Assembly (NCBI RefSeq): GCF_024679095.1
Contig: NW_026111620.1
Coordinates: 107,501 to 171,500 of the forward strand
DNA length: 64,000 nt
Direction of reading: 5' to 3'
Source of the DNA: Eriocheir sinensis
Taxonomy: Eukaryota > Arthropoda > Malacostraca > Decapoda > Varunidae
Of this stretch, positions 9,468 to 21,000 are shown in pieces. How positions within the stretch are numbered: the stretch's first letter is position 1; each line of letters opens with the position of its first letter. The position numbers and the translations under genes are program-made. The notes under the pieces are model-generated. The model saw only the letters and a program-made list of their open reading frames with translations. It had not been told where the DNA came from and made no database searches.

Positions 9468-10690
9468 CATATGTTTCATTTGCGTCTGATATGTTTCCTT
9501 TCTAGATTATGTGTTATGATATGTTTCCTTGCCATGAAATGTCGTGTGATATGTTTCCTTGCCATGTAATGTCGTGTGGTATGTTTCCTTGCCATGTAAT
9601 GTCGTGTGATATGTTTCCTTGCCATGTAATGTCGTGTGATATGTTTTCTTTTCATATAATGTCGTGTGCTATGTTTTCTTTTCATATAATGTCGTGTGAT
9701 ATGTTTTCTTTGCATGTAATGTCGTGTGATATGTTTTCTTTTCATATAATGTCGTGTGATATGTTTTCTTTTCATATAATGTCGTGTGATATGTTTTCTT
9801 TTCATATAATGTCGTGTGATATGTTTTATTTTCATATAATGTCGTGTGATATGTTTTTTTTTCATATAATGTCGTGTGATATGTTTTCTTTTCATATAAT
9901 GTCGTGTGATATGTTTTCTTTTCATATAATGTCGTGTGATATGTTTTCTTTTCATATAATGTCGTGTGATATGTTTTCTTTTCATATAATGTCGTGTGAT
10001 ATGTTTTCTTTTCATGTAATGTCGTGTGATATGTTTTCTTTTCATGTAATGTCGTGTGATATGTTTTCTTTGCATGTAATGTCGTGTGATATGTTTTCTT
10101 TTCATATAATGTCGTGTTATGTTTTCTTTTCATATAATGTCGTGTGATATGTTTTCTTTTCATGTAATGTCGTGTTATGTTTTCTTTTCATATAATGTCG
10201 TGTGATATGTTTTCTTTTCATGTAATGTCGTGTGATATGTTTTCTTTTCATATAAAGTCGTGTGATATGTTTTCTTTTCATATAATGTCCTGTGATATGT
10301 TTTTTTTTTAATGTAATGTCGTGTGATATGTTTTCTTTTCATACAATGTCGTGTGATATGTTTTCTTTTCATGTAATGTCGTGTGATATGTTTTCTTTTC
10401 ATATAATGTCGTGTGATATGTTTTCTTTTCATATAATGTCCTGTGATATGTTTTCTTTTCATGTAATGTCGTGTGATATGTTTTCTTTTCATGTAATGTC
10501 GTGTGATATGTTTTCTTTTCATATAATGTCCTGTGATATGTTTTTTTTTTAATGTAATGTCGTGTGATATGTTTTATTTTCATATAATGCCGTGTGATAT
10601 GTTTTATTTTCATATAATGTCATGTGATATGTTTTCTTTTTATGTATTGTCGTGTGATATGTTTCATTTTCATATAATGTCGTGTGATAT
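9468..10690 (+). repeat. 30-bp satellite array A (about 41 copies)
   Basis: The unit reads ATGTTTTCTTTTCATATAAT then GTCGTGTGAT. The first several copies are a distinct subtype (ATGTTTCCTTGCCATGTAAT then GTCGTGTGAT), most others the T-rich subtype. A few lose 3 bp (10117-10190) or gain a T run (near 10303 and 10545). Because 30 is a multiple of three, frames stay open and read as 10-residue peptide repeats; there is no other coding evidence. The same family recurs inverted at 63379-64000. Confidence 0.95.
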
Positions 10691-11618
10691 GGGTTTCGGA
10701 GGGAGCAGCAGCCACGACGACGGAGGGAGCAGCAGCCACGACGATGGAGGGATCAGCAGCCACGACGAGGGAGGGAGCAGCAGCCACGACGATGGAGGGA
10801 GCAGCAGCCACGACGACGGAGGGAGCAGCAGCCACGACGATGGAGGGAGCAGCAGCCACGACGACGGAGACGAGGAGCAGCAGCCACGACGATGGAGGGA
10901 GCAGCAGCCACGACGAGGGAGGAGCAGCCACGACGATGGAGGGAGCAGCAGCCACGACGATGGAGGAGCAGCAGCCACGACGATGGAGGAGCAGCAGCCA
11001 CGACCATGGACGCAGCAGCAGCCACGACGACGGAGGGAGCAGCAGCCACGACGACGGAGGGAGCAGCAGCCACGACGACGGAGGGAGCAGCAGCCACGAC
11101 GACGAGGGAGCAGCAGCCACGACGACGGAGGGAGCAGCAGCCACGACGACGGAGGGAGCAGAAGCCACGACGAAGGAGGGAGCAGCAGCCACGACGAGGG
11201 AGGAAGCAGCAGCCACGACGAGGGAGGGAGCAGCAGCCACGACGAGGGAGGAAGCAGCAGCCACGACGAGGGAGGTAGCAGCAGCCACGACGAGGGAGGG
11301 AGCAGCAGCCACGACGACGAGGGAGCAGCAGCCACGACGACGGAGGGAGCAGCAGCCACGACGACAGATGGAGCAGCAGCCACGACGATGGAGGAGCAGC
11401 CACGACGAGGGAGGAGCCGCACCCACGAGGAGGGAGCAGCAGCCACGACGACGGAGGGAGCAGCAGCCACGACGACGAGGGAGCAGCAGCCACGACGACG
11501 GAGGGAGCAGCAGCCACGACGACAGAGGGAGCAGCAGCCACGACGACGGAGGGAGCAGCAGCCACGACGACGGAGGGAGCAGCAGCCACGACGACGGAGG
11601 GAGCAGCAGCCACGACGG
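10691..11618 (+). repeat. 24-bp GC-rich minisatellite (about 39 copies)
   Basis: Unit AGCAGCAGCCACGACGACGG plus AGGG, with 21-bp variants lacking one GGG and GAC/GAT/GAG exchange at one triplet. It abuts the 30-bp array on the left and the 28-bp family on the right with no spacer. Multiples of three keep several frames open (poly Ser/His/Asp/Gly or Arg/Gln). Confidence 0.95.
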
Positions 11619-11784
11619 AAACACTGAAGAAATGGTACAAAGAAAAAGAAAAAAACTGAAGAAACGACGATTCAAACACACACACAAAAATAAAACGAAA
11701 AAAAAATACTCCGAGGAAACGATGTTGTTAAAAAAAATCGGGAATTAAGAAGTGAAAGAAACACAACGAAAAACGGAATAAAAC

Positions 11785-11932
11785 ATCAAGGTAAGCGTTA
11801 AGGCCTTTGGTGTTGTATGTTGGGTAGGGCTGCTGACTTCTCTGGGGTTAAGGAGACTCATCCTGAGCAGCATACAGCACCGAGATAACGCGATATAGCT
11901 AGCCTACACAACACAAAGAAACGGAAAGTAAA
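11785..11932 (+). repeat. 150-bp interspersed unit, copy 1
   Basis: Starts ATCAAGGTAAGCGTTAAGGC, contains TTGTATGTTGGGTAGGGCTG and ends near GGAAAGTAA. The minus strand reads an open stretch including SLLNPREVSSPTQHTTPKAL-like residues, shared with the other copies. Origin unknown. Confidence 0.85.
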
Positions 11933-11944
11933 TAAAAATAACAC

Positions 11945-13480
11945 CGAAGAATGGAGACCAAAGAAGAATACACCGAAGAAACGACATTTAAAAAAAAAAT
12001 ACACCGAAGAAACGATACAAAGTACAATACACCGAAGAAACGATACAAAGTACAATACACCGAAGAAACGATACAAAGAAAAATACACCGAAGACACGAT
12101 ACAAAGTACAATACACCGAAGAAACGATACAAAGTACAATACACCGAAGAAACGATACAAAGTAAAATACACCGAAGAAACGATACAAAGTAAAATACAC
12201 CGAAGAAACGATACAAAGTACAATACACCGAAGAAACGATACAAAGAAAAATACACCGAAGAAACGATACAAAGTAAAATACACCGAAGAAACGATACAA
12301 AGTAAAATACACCGAAGAAACGATACAAAGTAAAATACACCGAAGAAACGATACAAAGAAAAATACACCGAAGAAACGATACAAAGTAAAATACACCGAA
12401 GAAACGATACAAAGTAAAATACACCGAAGAAACGATACAAAGTAAAATACACCGAAGAAACGATACAAAGAACAATATACTGATGAGACGACGATACAAA
12501 GAAATATACACTAAAAGAACGATACATAGAAAAAATTACCTAATAAACGATACTCCAGAAAAATGCACCAAAGAAACGATACAAAGTACAATACACCGAA
12601 GAAACGATACAAAGAAAAATACACCGAAGAAATGATACAAAGTAAAATACACCGAAGAAACGATACAAAGAAAAATACACCGAAAAAACGATACAAAGTA
12701 AAATACACCGAAGAAACGATACAAAGAAAAATACACCGAAGAAACGATACAAAGTAAAATACACCGAAGAAACGATACAAAGTACAATACACCGAAGAAA
12801 CGATACAAAGTACAATACACCGAAGAAACGATACAAAGTAAAATACACCGAAGAAACGATACAAAGTAAAATACACCGAAGAAACGATACAACGTACAAT
12901 ACACCGAAGAAACGATACAAAGTAAAATACACCGAAGAAACGATACAAAGTACAATACACCGAAGAAACGATACAACGTACAATACACCGAAGAAACGAT
13001 ACAAAGTAAAATACACCGAAGAAACGATACAAAGTACAATACACCGAAGAAACGATACAAAGTACAATACACCGAAGAAACGATACAAAGTACAATACAC
13101 CGAAGAAACGATACAAAGTAAAATACACCGAAGAAACGATACAAAGTACAATACACCGAAGAAACGATACAAAGTACAATACACCGAAGAAACGATATAA
13201 AGTACAATACACCGAAGAAACGATACAAAGTAAAATACACCGAAGAAACGATACAAAGTACAATGCACCGAAGAAACGATACAAAGTACAATATTCCGAA
13301 GAAACGATACAAAGAAAAATACATAAAGGAAACGATACACAAAAACTCATCGAAGAAAGGATACAAAAAATAAATACACTGATGAAACGGTATAACGTAA
13401 AATATACCGATGAAACGACGATACAAGAAAAATAGACCGAAAAAACGATATTGTTAAAAAGTATCGTTAATTAAGAAGTG
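11945..13480 (+). repeat. 28-bp satellite tract 1
   Basis: Unit ACACCGAAGAAACGATACAA plus AGTAAAAT, with AGTACAAT and AGAAAAAT variants at the end of the unit. About 19 units lie left and about 28 right of an irregular stretch at 12476-12555. Confidence 0.93.
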
Positions 13481-13509
13481 ATATAAACACTTAAAGAAAA
13501 GGAGAGAAA

Positions 13510-13655
13510 ATCAAGGCAAGCGTTAAGGCCTTTGGTGTTGTATGTTGGGTAAGGTTGCTGACTTCTCTGGGGTGAAGGAGACTCATCCTGAGCAGCATAC
13601 AGCATCAAGATAAGGCGGTATAGCAAGCCTAAACAACACAGGGAAACGGGAAATT
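13510..13655 (+). repeat. 150-bp interspersed unit, copy 2
   Basis: Closest to copy 1; GGTAAGGTTG in place of GGTAGGGCTG. Confidence 0.85.
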
Positions 13656-13782
13656 AAGAAAAAATACACCTAAGAAACGACGATACAAAGAAAATAGCAC
13701 GAAATAAACGGTCGAAGAAATATCTGCCGATGAAGCAACGATATAAAACAACGATATAAACCCATCAAGAAAGGGAAAAATA

Positions 13783-13931
13783 ATCAAGGCAAGTGTTAAG
13801 GCCTTTGGTGTTGTATGTTGGGTAGGGTTGCTGACTTCTTTGGGGTGAAGAAGACTCATCCTGAGCACCATACAGCACCGAGATGAGGCGATATAGCTAG
13901 CCTTCACAACACAAGGAAACGGAAAGTAAAG
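13783..13931 (+). repeat. 150-bp interspersed unit, copy 3
   Basis: Only about 130 bp after copy 2. Differences include AAGTGTTAAGG and GAAGAAGACTCATCC. Confidence 0.85.
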
Positions 13932-14299
13932 AAAAATAACACCGAAGGAAGGATAGCAAAGAAAATACGCCGAAGAAAGAATACTACAGAAAAATATATC
14001 TAAGAAACGATACAAAGAAATATACACCGAGGAAACACGACAAAGAACAACACACTGAAGAAACTGTATAAAGAAAAATATACCGATGAAACGACGATGA
14101 AAAGAAAAATACATCAAATGAACGATCCAAAGAAAAATTTACCTAAGAAACGATAATACAAAAGACTTCACCGAAGAAAAAGTATAAAAAAATATACCGA
14201 TGGAACGACGATACAAAAAAAAAATACAGAGATAAAACGGTATAAAGAAAAAAAAACGAAGAAACGACGATAAAAATACACCGAAGAAATTATATTACT

Positions 14300-15165
14300 G
14301 ATAAAAACACCAAAGAAACGATACACAAAGAATCACCAAAGAAAAGATACAAAGAAAAATACATCGAAGAAACGATACAAAGAAAAATACATCGAAGAAA
14401 CGATTCAAAGAAAAATACATCGAAGAAACGATACAAAGAAAAATACACCGAAGAAACGATACAAAGAAAAATACACCAAAGAAACGATACAAAGAAAAAT
14501 ACACCGAAGAAACGATACAAAGAAAAATACACCGAAGAAACGATACAAAGTACAATACATCGAAGAAACGATACAAAGAAAAATACATCGAAGAAACGAT
14601 AGAAAGAAAAATACGTCGAAGAAACGATACAAAGAAAAATACACCGAAGAAACGATACAAAGAAAAATACACCAAAGAAACGATACAAAGAAAAATACAC
14701 CGAAGAAACGATACAAAGAAAAATACACCGAAGAAACGATACAAAGAAAAATACACCAAAGAAACGATACAAAGAAAAATACACCGAAGAAACGATACAA
14801 AGAAAAATACACCAAAGAAACAATACAAAGAAAAATACACCAAAGAAACAATACGAAGAAAAATACACCAAATAAACGATACAAAGAAAAATACACCAAA
14901 GAAACGATATAAAGAAAAATACACCAAAGAAACGATACAAAGAAAAATACACCGAAGAAACGATACAAAGAAAAATACACCAAAGAAACGATATAAAGAA
15001 AAATACACCGAAGAAACGATACAAAGAAAAATACACCAAAGAAACGATAAAAAGAAAAATACACCAAAGAAATGATACAAAGAAAAATACACCAAAGAAA
15101 CGATATAAAGAAAAATACACCGAAGAAACGATACAAAGAAAAATACACCAAAGAAACGACGATAC
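14300..15165 (+). repeat. 28-bp satellite tract 2
   Basis: About 31 units, almost all ending AGAAAAAT. Subtypes CACCGAAG, CACCAAAG and CATCGAAG are grouped: CATCGAAG units sit at the left, CACCAAAG units at the right. Confidence 0.93.
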
Positions 15166-15250
15166 AGCGATATTGTTATAAATAATCGGGAATTAAGAAT
15201 TTATATAAACACAAAAACAAAGGCAAAAAAAAAAAAAAAAAAAAAAAAAA

Positions 15251-15399
15251 ATCAAGGCAAGCGTTAAGGCTTTTGGTGTTGTATGTTGGGTAGGGTTGCT
15301 GACTTCTCTGGGGTGAAGGAGACTCATCCTGAGCAGCATACAGCACCGAGGTAAGGCGATATAGCTAGCCTTCACAACACAAGGAAACGGAAAGTAAAG
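15251..15399 (+). repeat. 150-bp interspersed unit, copy 4
   Basis: Directly preceded by the A-run ending at 15250. The right flank is shared with copy 3 (AACACCGAAGGAAGGATAGC). Confidence 0.85.
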
Positions 15400-15930
15400 A
15401 AAAATAACACCGAAGGAAGGATAGCAAAGAAAAATGCACCGAATACTACAGAATAGCACACCTAAGAAGCGATACAAAGAACAACACACTGAAGAAACGG
15501 TATAAAGAAAAATATACCGATGAGACGACGATAAAAAGAAAAATACCGTACACCAAATTAACGGTCCAGAGAAAACTTTACCGGAGAAATGATACTACAT
15601 AAAAATACACCAAAAACGATAAAAAGAAAATTGCACCAAAGAAACTGTATAAACAAACATAAACAAAAAAAACGACTATAAAAAGAAAAATACACAGAAG
15701 TAACGACAGTACAAAAAATACGTAGAAAAAACGGTATGAAGAAAAAGATGCCGAAGAAACGGCGATATAAAGAAAATTCATAAACGGTAGTAAGAAAAAA
15801 TACACCAAAGAAACGATACAAAGGAAAATACACCGAATCAACGAACAAAGAAGAATACATCGAAAAAGGACATTGTTTAAAAAAATCGTTAATTAAGAAG
15901 TGATATAAACATTTGAAAAAAATGAAAAGA

Positions 15931-16070
15931 ATCAAGGCAAGCGTTAAGGCCTTTAGTGTTGTATGCTGGGTAGGGTTGCTGACTTCTCTGGGGTGAAGGA
16001 GACTCATCCTGAGCAGCATACAGCACCGAGATAAGGCGGTATAGGTAGCCTTCACATCACAAGGAACTAA
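15931..16070 (+). repeat. 150-bp interspersed unit, copy 5
   Basis: Slightly shortened at its right end (CACATCACAAGGAACTAA), then a TAA microsatellite stretch. Confidence 0.85.
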
Positions 16071-16596
16071 AAAAAAATAATAATAATAATAACATCGAAG
16101 GAAGATAGCAAAGAAAAATACACCAAAGGAACGTTCCATATAAAAATTTACCTAAGAAACGATACTACAGAAAAAATACACACAAAAAAAAAAGATACAA
16201 AGGAAAATATATCGAAGAAACGGCATAAAGAAAAATATACCGAAAAAACGACGATACAAATAAAAATACACTGAAGAAACGACGATACAAGAAATACACC
16301 GCAGAAAGGATACAAAAAAAAATACACCGAAGAAACAATACTACAGAAAAGACACCAAATAAATCAAAGAAAGAAACATACACCGAAGAAAAGATACAAA
16401 GAATAATACACTGAAGAAACGGTGTAAAGGAAAATATACCGATGAAACAACAATACAAAGAAAATACACCAAATGAACGATCCAGAGAAAAAATTACCCA
16501 AGAAACGATACTACAGAAAAATACACCAAAAAAAAGTTACAAAGAAAAATACAACGAAGAAACGGTATACAGGAAAATATACGAAAGAGTGACGAT

Positions 16597-17400
16597 ACAC
16601 ATAAATATGCACAGAAGAAACGACGACACACAGAAATATACACAGAAGAAACGACGATACACAGAAATATACACAGAAGAAACGACGATGCACAGAAATA
16701 TACACAGAAGAAACGACGATACACAGAAATATACACAGAAGAAACGACGATGCACAGAAATATACACAGAAGAAACGACGATACACAGAAATATACACAG
16801 AAGAAACGACGATGCACAGAAATATACACAGAAGAAACGACGATACACAGAAATATACACAGAAGAAACGACGATACACAGAAATATACACAGAAGAAAC
16901 GACGATGCACAGAAATATACACAGAAGAAACGACGATACACATAAATATGCACAGAAGAAACAACGATACACAGAAATATACACAGAAGAAACGACGATA
17001 CACAGAAATATACACAGAAGAAACGACGATGCACAGAAATATACACAGAAGAAACGACGATACACAGAAATATACACAGAAGAAACGACGATGCACAGAA
17101 ATATACACAGAAGAAACGACGATGCACAGAAATATACACAGAAGAAACGACGATGCACAGAAATATGCACAGAAGAAACGACGATACACAGAAATATACA
17201 CAGAAGAAACGACGATGCACAGAAATATGCACAGAAGAAAGGACGACACAAAGAATTATGCACAGATGATAACGACGATACACAGAAACATGCACAGAAG
17301 AAACGATAATACACATATATATACACAGAAGAAACGACGATACACAGAAATATGCACAGAAGAAACGACGATACACAGAAATATGCACAGAAGAAAAGGC
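16597..17400 (+). repeat. 31-bp satellite tract (derived from the 28-bp family)
   Basis: Unit ACACAGAAGAAACGACGATA plus CACAGAAATAT, about 26 copies. It matches the 28-bp unit with an added CGA triplet and a changed tail. GATACAC and GATGCAC variants are intermixed. Confidence 0.92.
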
Positions 17401-17710
17401 GATACAAAAACTACATATAAAAAACGTTATAATGAAAATATACCGAAGAAACGGTATAAAGAAAAATATACCGAAGAAACGACGATACAAATAACAAATA
17501 CACAGAAGAAACAACGATACAAAAAAAAAGAAAAAAACGGTATAAAAAATATACCGAAAAAACGAGGATACAATAAAATAAACAGAAGAAACGACGATAA
17601 AAAAAAGAAAAAAACGGTATAAAGAAAAATGTAGAGAAGAAAACGACGATACAAATAAAATTATACAAAAGAATTAAGAAGTGATAGAAACACTTAAAGA
17701 AAAGGAAACT

Positions 17711-17858
17711 AATGAAGGCAAGCGTTAGGGCATTTTTGTTGTATGTTGGGTAGGGTTGCTGACTTATCTGGGGTGAAGGAGACTCATCCTGAGCAGCATA
17801 CAGCACTGACATAAGGCGATATAGCTAGCCTACACAACACAAGGAAACAGAAAATTAA
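17711..17858 (+). repeat. 150-bp interspersed unit, copy 6
   Basis: Most diverged copy (AATGAAGGCAAGCGTTAGGG at the start). It marks the right boundary of the 28/31-bp domain. Confidence 0.85.
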
Positions 17859-17880
17859 GAAAAAATACACCGAAGAAAGG

Positions 17881-18007
17881 AAAGTATAAGAAAATACGGG
17901 AATTAAGAAATGATGAAAACTGAAGAGGAAGCAACGGCAGAATAAGCAAAAGCAGTGAATGACGACGAATCAGATTTGGCGGAAGAAAGAGAAAAAGCAC
18001 CAGCAGC
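17881..18007. other. Spacer between satellite domains
   Basis: A-rich non-repetitive sequence with no coding evidence; ends at CAGCAGCGTGAGAG where the next array begins. Confidence 0.5.
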
Positions 18008-21000
18008 GTGAGAGTGCTTGGCGGTGGTGTCTGTTGTTGAATGTGTGTGCCCGGCGGTGATGTCTGTTGTAGTGTGTGAGTGCACAGCGGTGGTGTCTGT
18101 TGTTGTGTGTGTGTGCCCGGCGGTGGTGTCTGTTGTGTGTGTGCCCGGCGGTGGTGTCTGTTGTTGTGTGGGCGAGGGGGTGGTGTCTGTTGTTGTGTGT
18201 GAGTGCCCGGCGGTGGTGTCTGTTGTTGTGTGTGTGTGCGCGGCGGTGGTGTCTGTTGTGTATGTGTGCCCGCGGTGGTGTCTGTTGTTGTGTGTGAGTT
18301 CCCGGCGGTGGTGTCTGTTGTTGTGTGTGTGTGCTCGGCGGTGGTGTCTGTTGTTGTGTGTGTGTGCACGGCGGTGGTGTCTGTTGTTGTGTGTGTGCTC
18401 GGCGGTGGTGTCTGTTGTTGTGTGTGTGCCCGGCGGTGGTGTCTGTTGTTGTGTGTGTGTGCCCGGCGGTGGTGTTTGTTGTTGTGTGTGTGTGCCCGGC
18501 GGTGGTGTCTCTTGTGTGTGTGTGCCGGCGGTGGTGTTTGTTGTTGTGTACGTATGCCAGGCGGTGGTGTCTCTTGTGTGTGTGTGCCGGCGGTGGTGTT
18601 TGTTGTTGTGTGTGTGCCCGGCGGTGGTGTCTGTTGTTGTGTGTGTGTGCCCGGCGGTGGTGTCTGTTGTTGTGTGTGTATCCGGCAGTGGTGTCTGTTG
18701 TGTGTGTGCTGGCGGTGGTGTTGTTGTTGTGTGTGTGTGCCCGGCGATGGTGTTTGTTGTTGTGTGTGTGTGCCCGGCGGTGGTGTTTGTTGTTGTGTGT
18801 GTGCCCGGCGGTGGTGTTTGTTGGTGTGTGTGTGTGCACGGCGGTGGTGTCTGTTATTGTGTGTGTGCCCGGCGGTGGTGTCTGTTGTTGTGTGTGTGTG
18901 CCCGGCGATGGTGTCTGTTGTTGTGTGTGTGTGTGCCCGGCGGTGGTGTCTGTTGTTGTGTGTGTGTGCCCGGCGGTGGTGTCTGTTGTTGTGTGTGTGC
19001 TTGGCGGTGGTGTCTGTTGTTGTGTGTGTGCCCGGCGGTGGTGTCTCTTGTGTGTGTGCCGGCGGTGGTGTTTGTTGTTGTGTGCGTGTGCCCAGCGGTG
19101 GTGTCTGTTATTGTGTGTGTGTGCCCGGCGGTGGTGTCTGTTGTTGTGTGTGTGTGCCCGGCGGTGGTGTCTGTTGTTGTGTGTGTGTGTGCCCGGCGAT
19201 GGTGTCTGTTGTTGTGTGTGTGTGCCCGGCGGTGGTGTCTGTTGTTGTGTGTGTGCTTGGCGGTGGTGTCTGTTGTTGTGTGTGTGCCCGGCTGTGGTTT
19301 CTGTTGTTTTGTGTGTGTGCCTGGCGGTGGTGTCTGCTGTTGTGTGTGTGTGCCCGGCGGTGGTGTCTGTTGCTGTGTGAGTCTGTTCCCGGCGTAGGTG
19401 TCTGTTGTTGTGTGTGTGTGCCCGGCGGTGGTGTTTGTTGTTGTGTACGTGTGCCCGGCGGTGGTGTCTGTTGTTGTGTGTGTGTGACCGGCGGTGGTGT
19501 GTGTTGTTGTGTGTGTCTGCTTGACGGTGATGTTTGTTGTTGTGTGTGTGCCCGGCGGTGGTGTTTGTTGTTGTGTGTGTGTGTGCCCGGCGGTGGTGTT
19601 TGTTGTTGTGTGTGCTTGGCGGTGGTGTTTGTTGTTGTGTGTGTGCCAGGTTGTGGTGTCTGTTGTTGTGTGTGTGTGCCCGGTGATGGTGTCTGTTGTT
19701 GTGTGTGTGTGCCTGGCGGTGGTGTTTGTTGTTGTGTGTGTGTGCCCGGCGTTGGTGTTGTTGTGTGTGTGTGTGCCCGGCGGTGGTGTCTGTTGTTGTG
19801 TGTGTGTGCCGGCGGTGGTGTTTGTTGTTGTGTGTGTGTGTGCTCGGCGGTGGTGTCTGTTGCTGTGTGTGCCCGGCGGTGGTGTTTGTTGTTGTGTGTG
19901 TGTGTGCCCGGCGGTGGTGTTTGTTGTTGTGTGTGTGTCCCCGGCGGTGGTGTCTGTTGTTGTGTGTGTGCCCGGCGGTGGTGTCTGTTGTTGTGTGTGT
20001 GTGCCCGGCGGTGGTGTCTGTTGTTGTGTGTGTGTGCCCGGCGGTGGTGTCTGTTTTTGTGTGTGTGTGTGCCCGGCGGTGGTGTCTGTTGTTGTGTGTG
20101 AATGCCCGGCGGTGGTGTCTGTTGTTGTGTGAGTGCCCGGCGGTGGTGTCTGTTGTTGAGTGTGTGCCCGGCGGTGGTGTCTGTTGTTGTGTGTGTGCCC
20201 GGCGGTGGTGTCTGTTGTTGTGTGTGTGGCCGGCGGTGGTGTCTTTGGGTGTGTGTGTGTGCCTGGCGGTGGTGTTTGTTGTTGTGTGTGTGTGCCCGGC
20301 GGTGGTGTTTGTTGTTGTGTGCGTGTGCCCGGCGGTGGTGTTTGTTGTTGTGTGTGTGTGCCCGGCGGTGGTGTCTGTTGTTGTGTGTGTGTGCCCGGCG
20401 GTGGTGTTTGTTGTTGTGTGTGTGCCCGGCGGTGGTGTGTCTGTTGTTGTGTGTGTGTGCCCGGCGGTGGTGTCTGTTGTTGTGTGTGTGTGCCCGGCGG
20501 TGGTGTCTATTGTGTGTGTGTGTGCGGTGGTGTTTGTTGTTGTGTGTGTGCCCGGCGGTGGTGTCTGTTGTGTGTGTGCCCGGCGGTGGTTTCTGTTGTG
20601 TGTGTATGCCCGGCGATGGTGTCTGTTGTTGTGTGTGTGTGCCCGGCGGCGTTGTCTGTCATGTGTGTGTGTGCCCGGCGGTGGTGTCTGTTGTTGTGTG
20701 TGTGTGCCCGGCGGTGGTGTCTGTTGTTGTGTGTGTGTGCCCGGCGGTGGTGTCTGTTGTTGTGTGTGTGTGCCCGGCGGTGGTGTCTGTTGTTCTGTGT
20801 GTGTTCTCGGCGGTGGTGTCTGTTGTTGTGGGTGTTCCCGGCTGTGGTGTCTGTTGTTGTGTGTGTGTGCCCGGCGGTGGTGTCTGTTGTTGTGTGTGTG
20901 TGCCCGGCGGTGGTGAGTGTTGTTGTGTGTGTGCCCGGCGGTGGTGTCTGTTGTTGTGTGTGTGCGGTGGTGTCTGTTGTTGTGTGTGTGCCCGGCGGTG

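Larger units (their letters stand above)
11619..17880 (+). repeat. Composite 28/31-bp satellite domain with interspersed 150-bp units
   Basis: Well-ordered tracts of an ACACCGAAGAAACGATACAA-type repeat (28-bp and 31-bp forms) alternate with degenerate copies. Six direct copies of a separate roughly 150-bp sequence are embedded. A-rich plus strand throughout, with an A-run at 15226-15250. Minus-strand frames read as Phe/Cys/Ile/Val-rich hydrophobic peptides, a product of repeat composition. Confidence 0.9.

Noticed and set aside
9476..10613. Minus-strand 10-residue repeat protein (KRKHITRHYM type)
   Set aside because: A 30-bp tandem satellite with a period divisible by three; both strands are open and the inverted array at 63.4 kb behaves the same way.
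9468..10690. CRISPR-like array (30-bp regular repeats)
   Set aside because: Repeats are head to tail with no unique spacers, no cas genes and a eukaryotic context.
10533..11748. Ser/His/Asp/Gly or Arg/Gln repeat proteins
   Set aside because: Product of the 24-bp minisatellite; five overlapping frames are equally open.
11858..17514. Hydrophobic minus-strand ORFs resembling multi-pass membrane proteins
   Set aside because: The A-rich 28/31-bp satellite read backwards gives Phe/Ile/Val/Cys codons in all three frames; no consistent frame or start.
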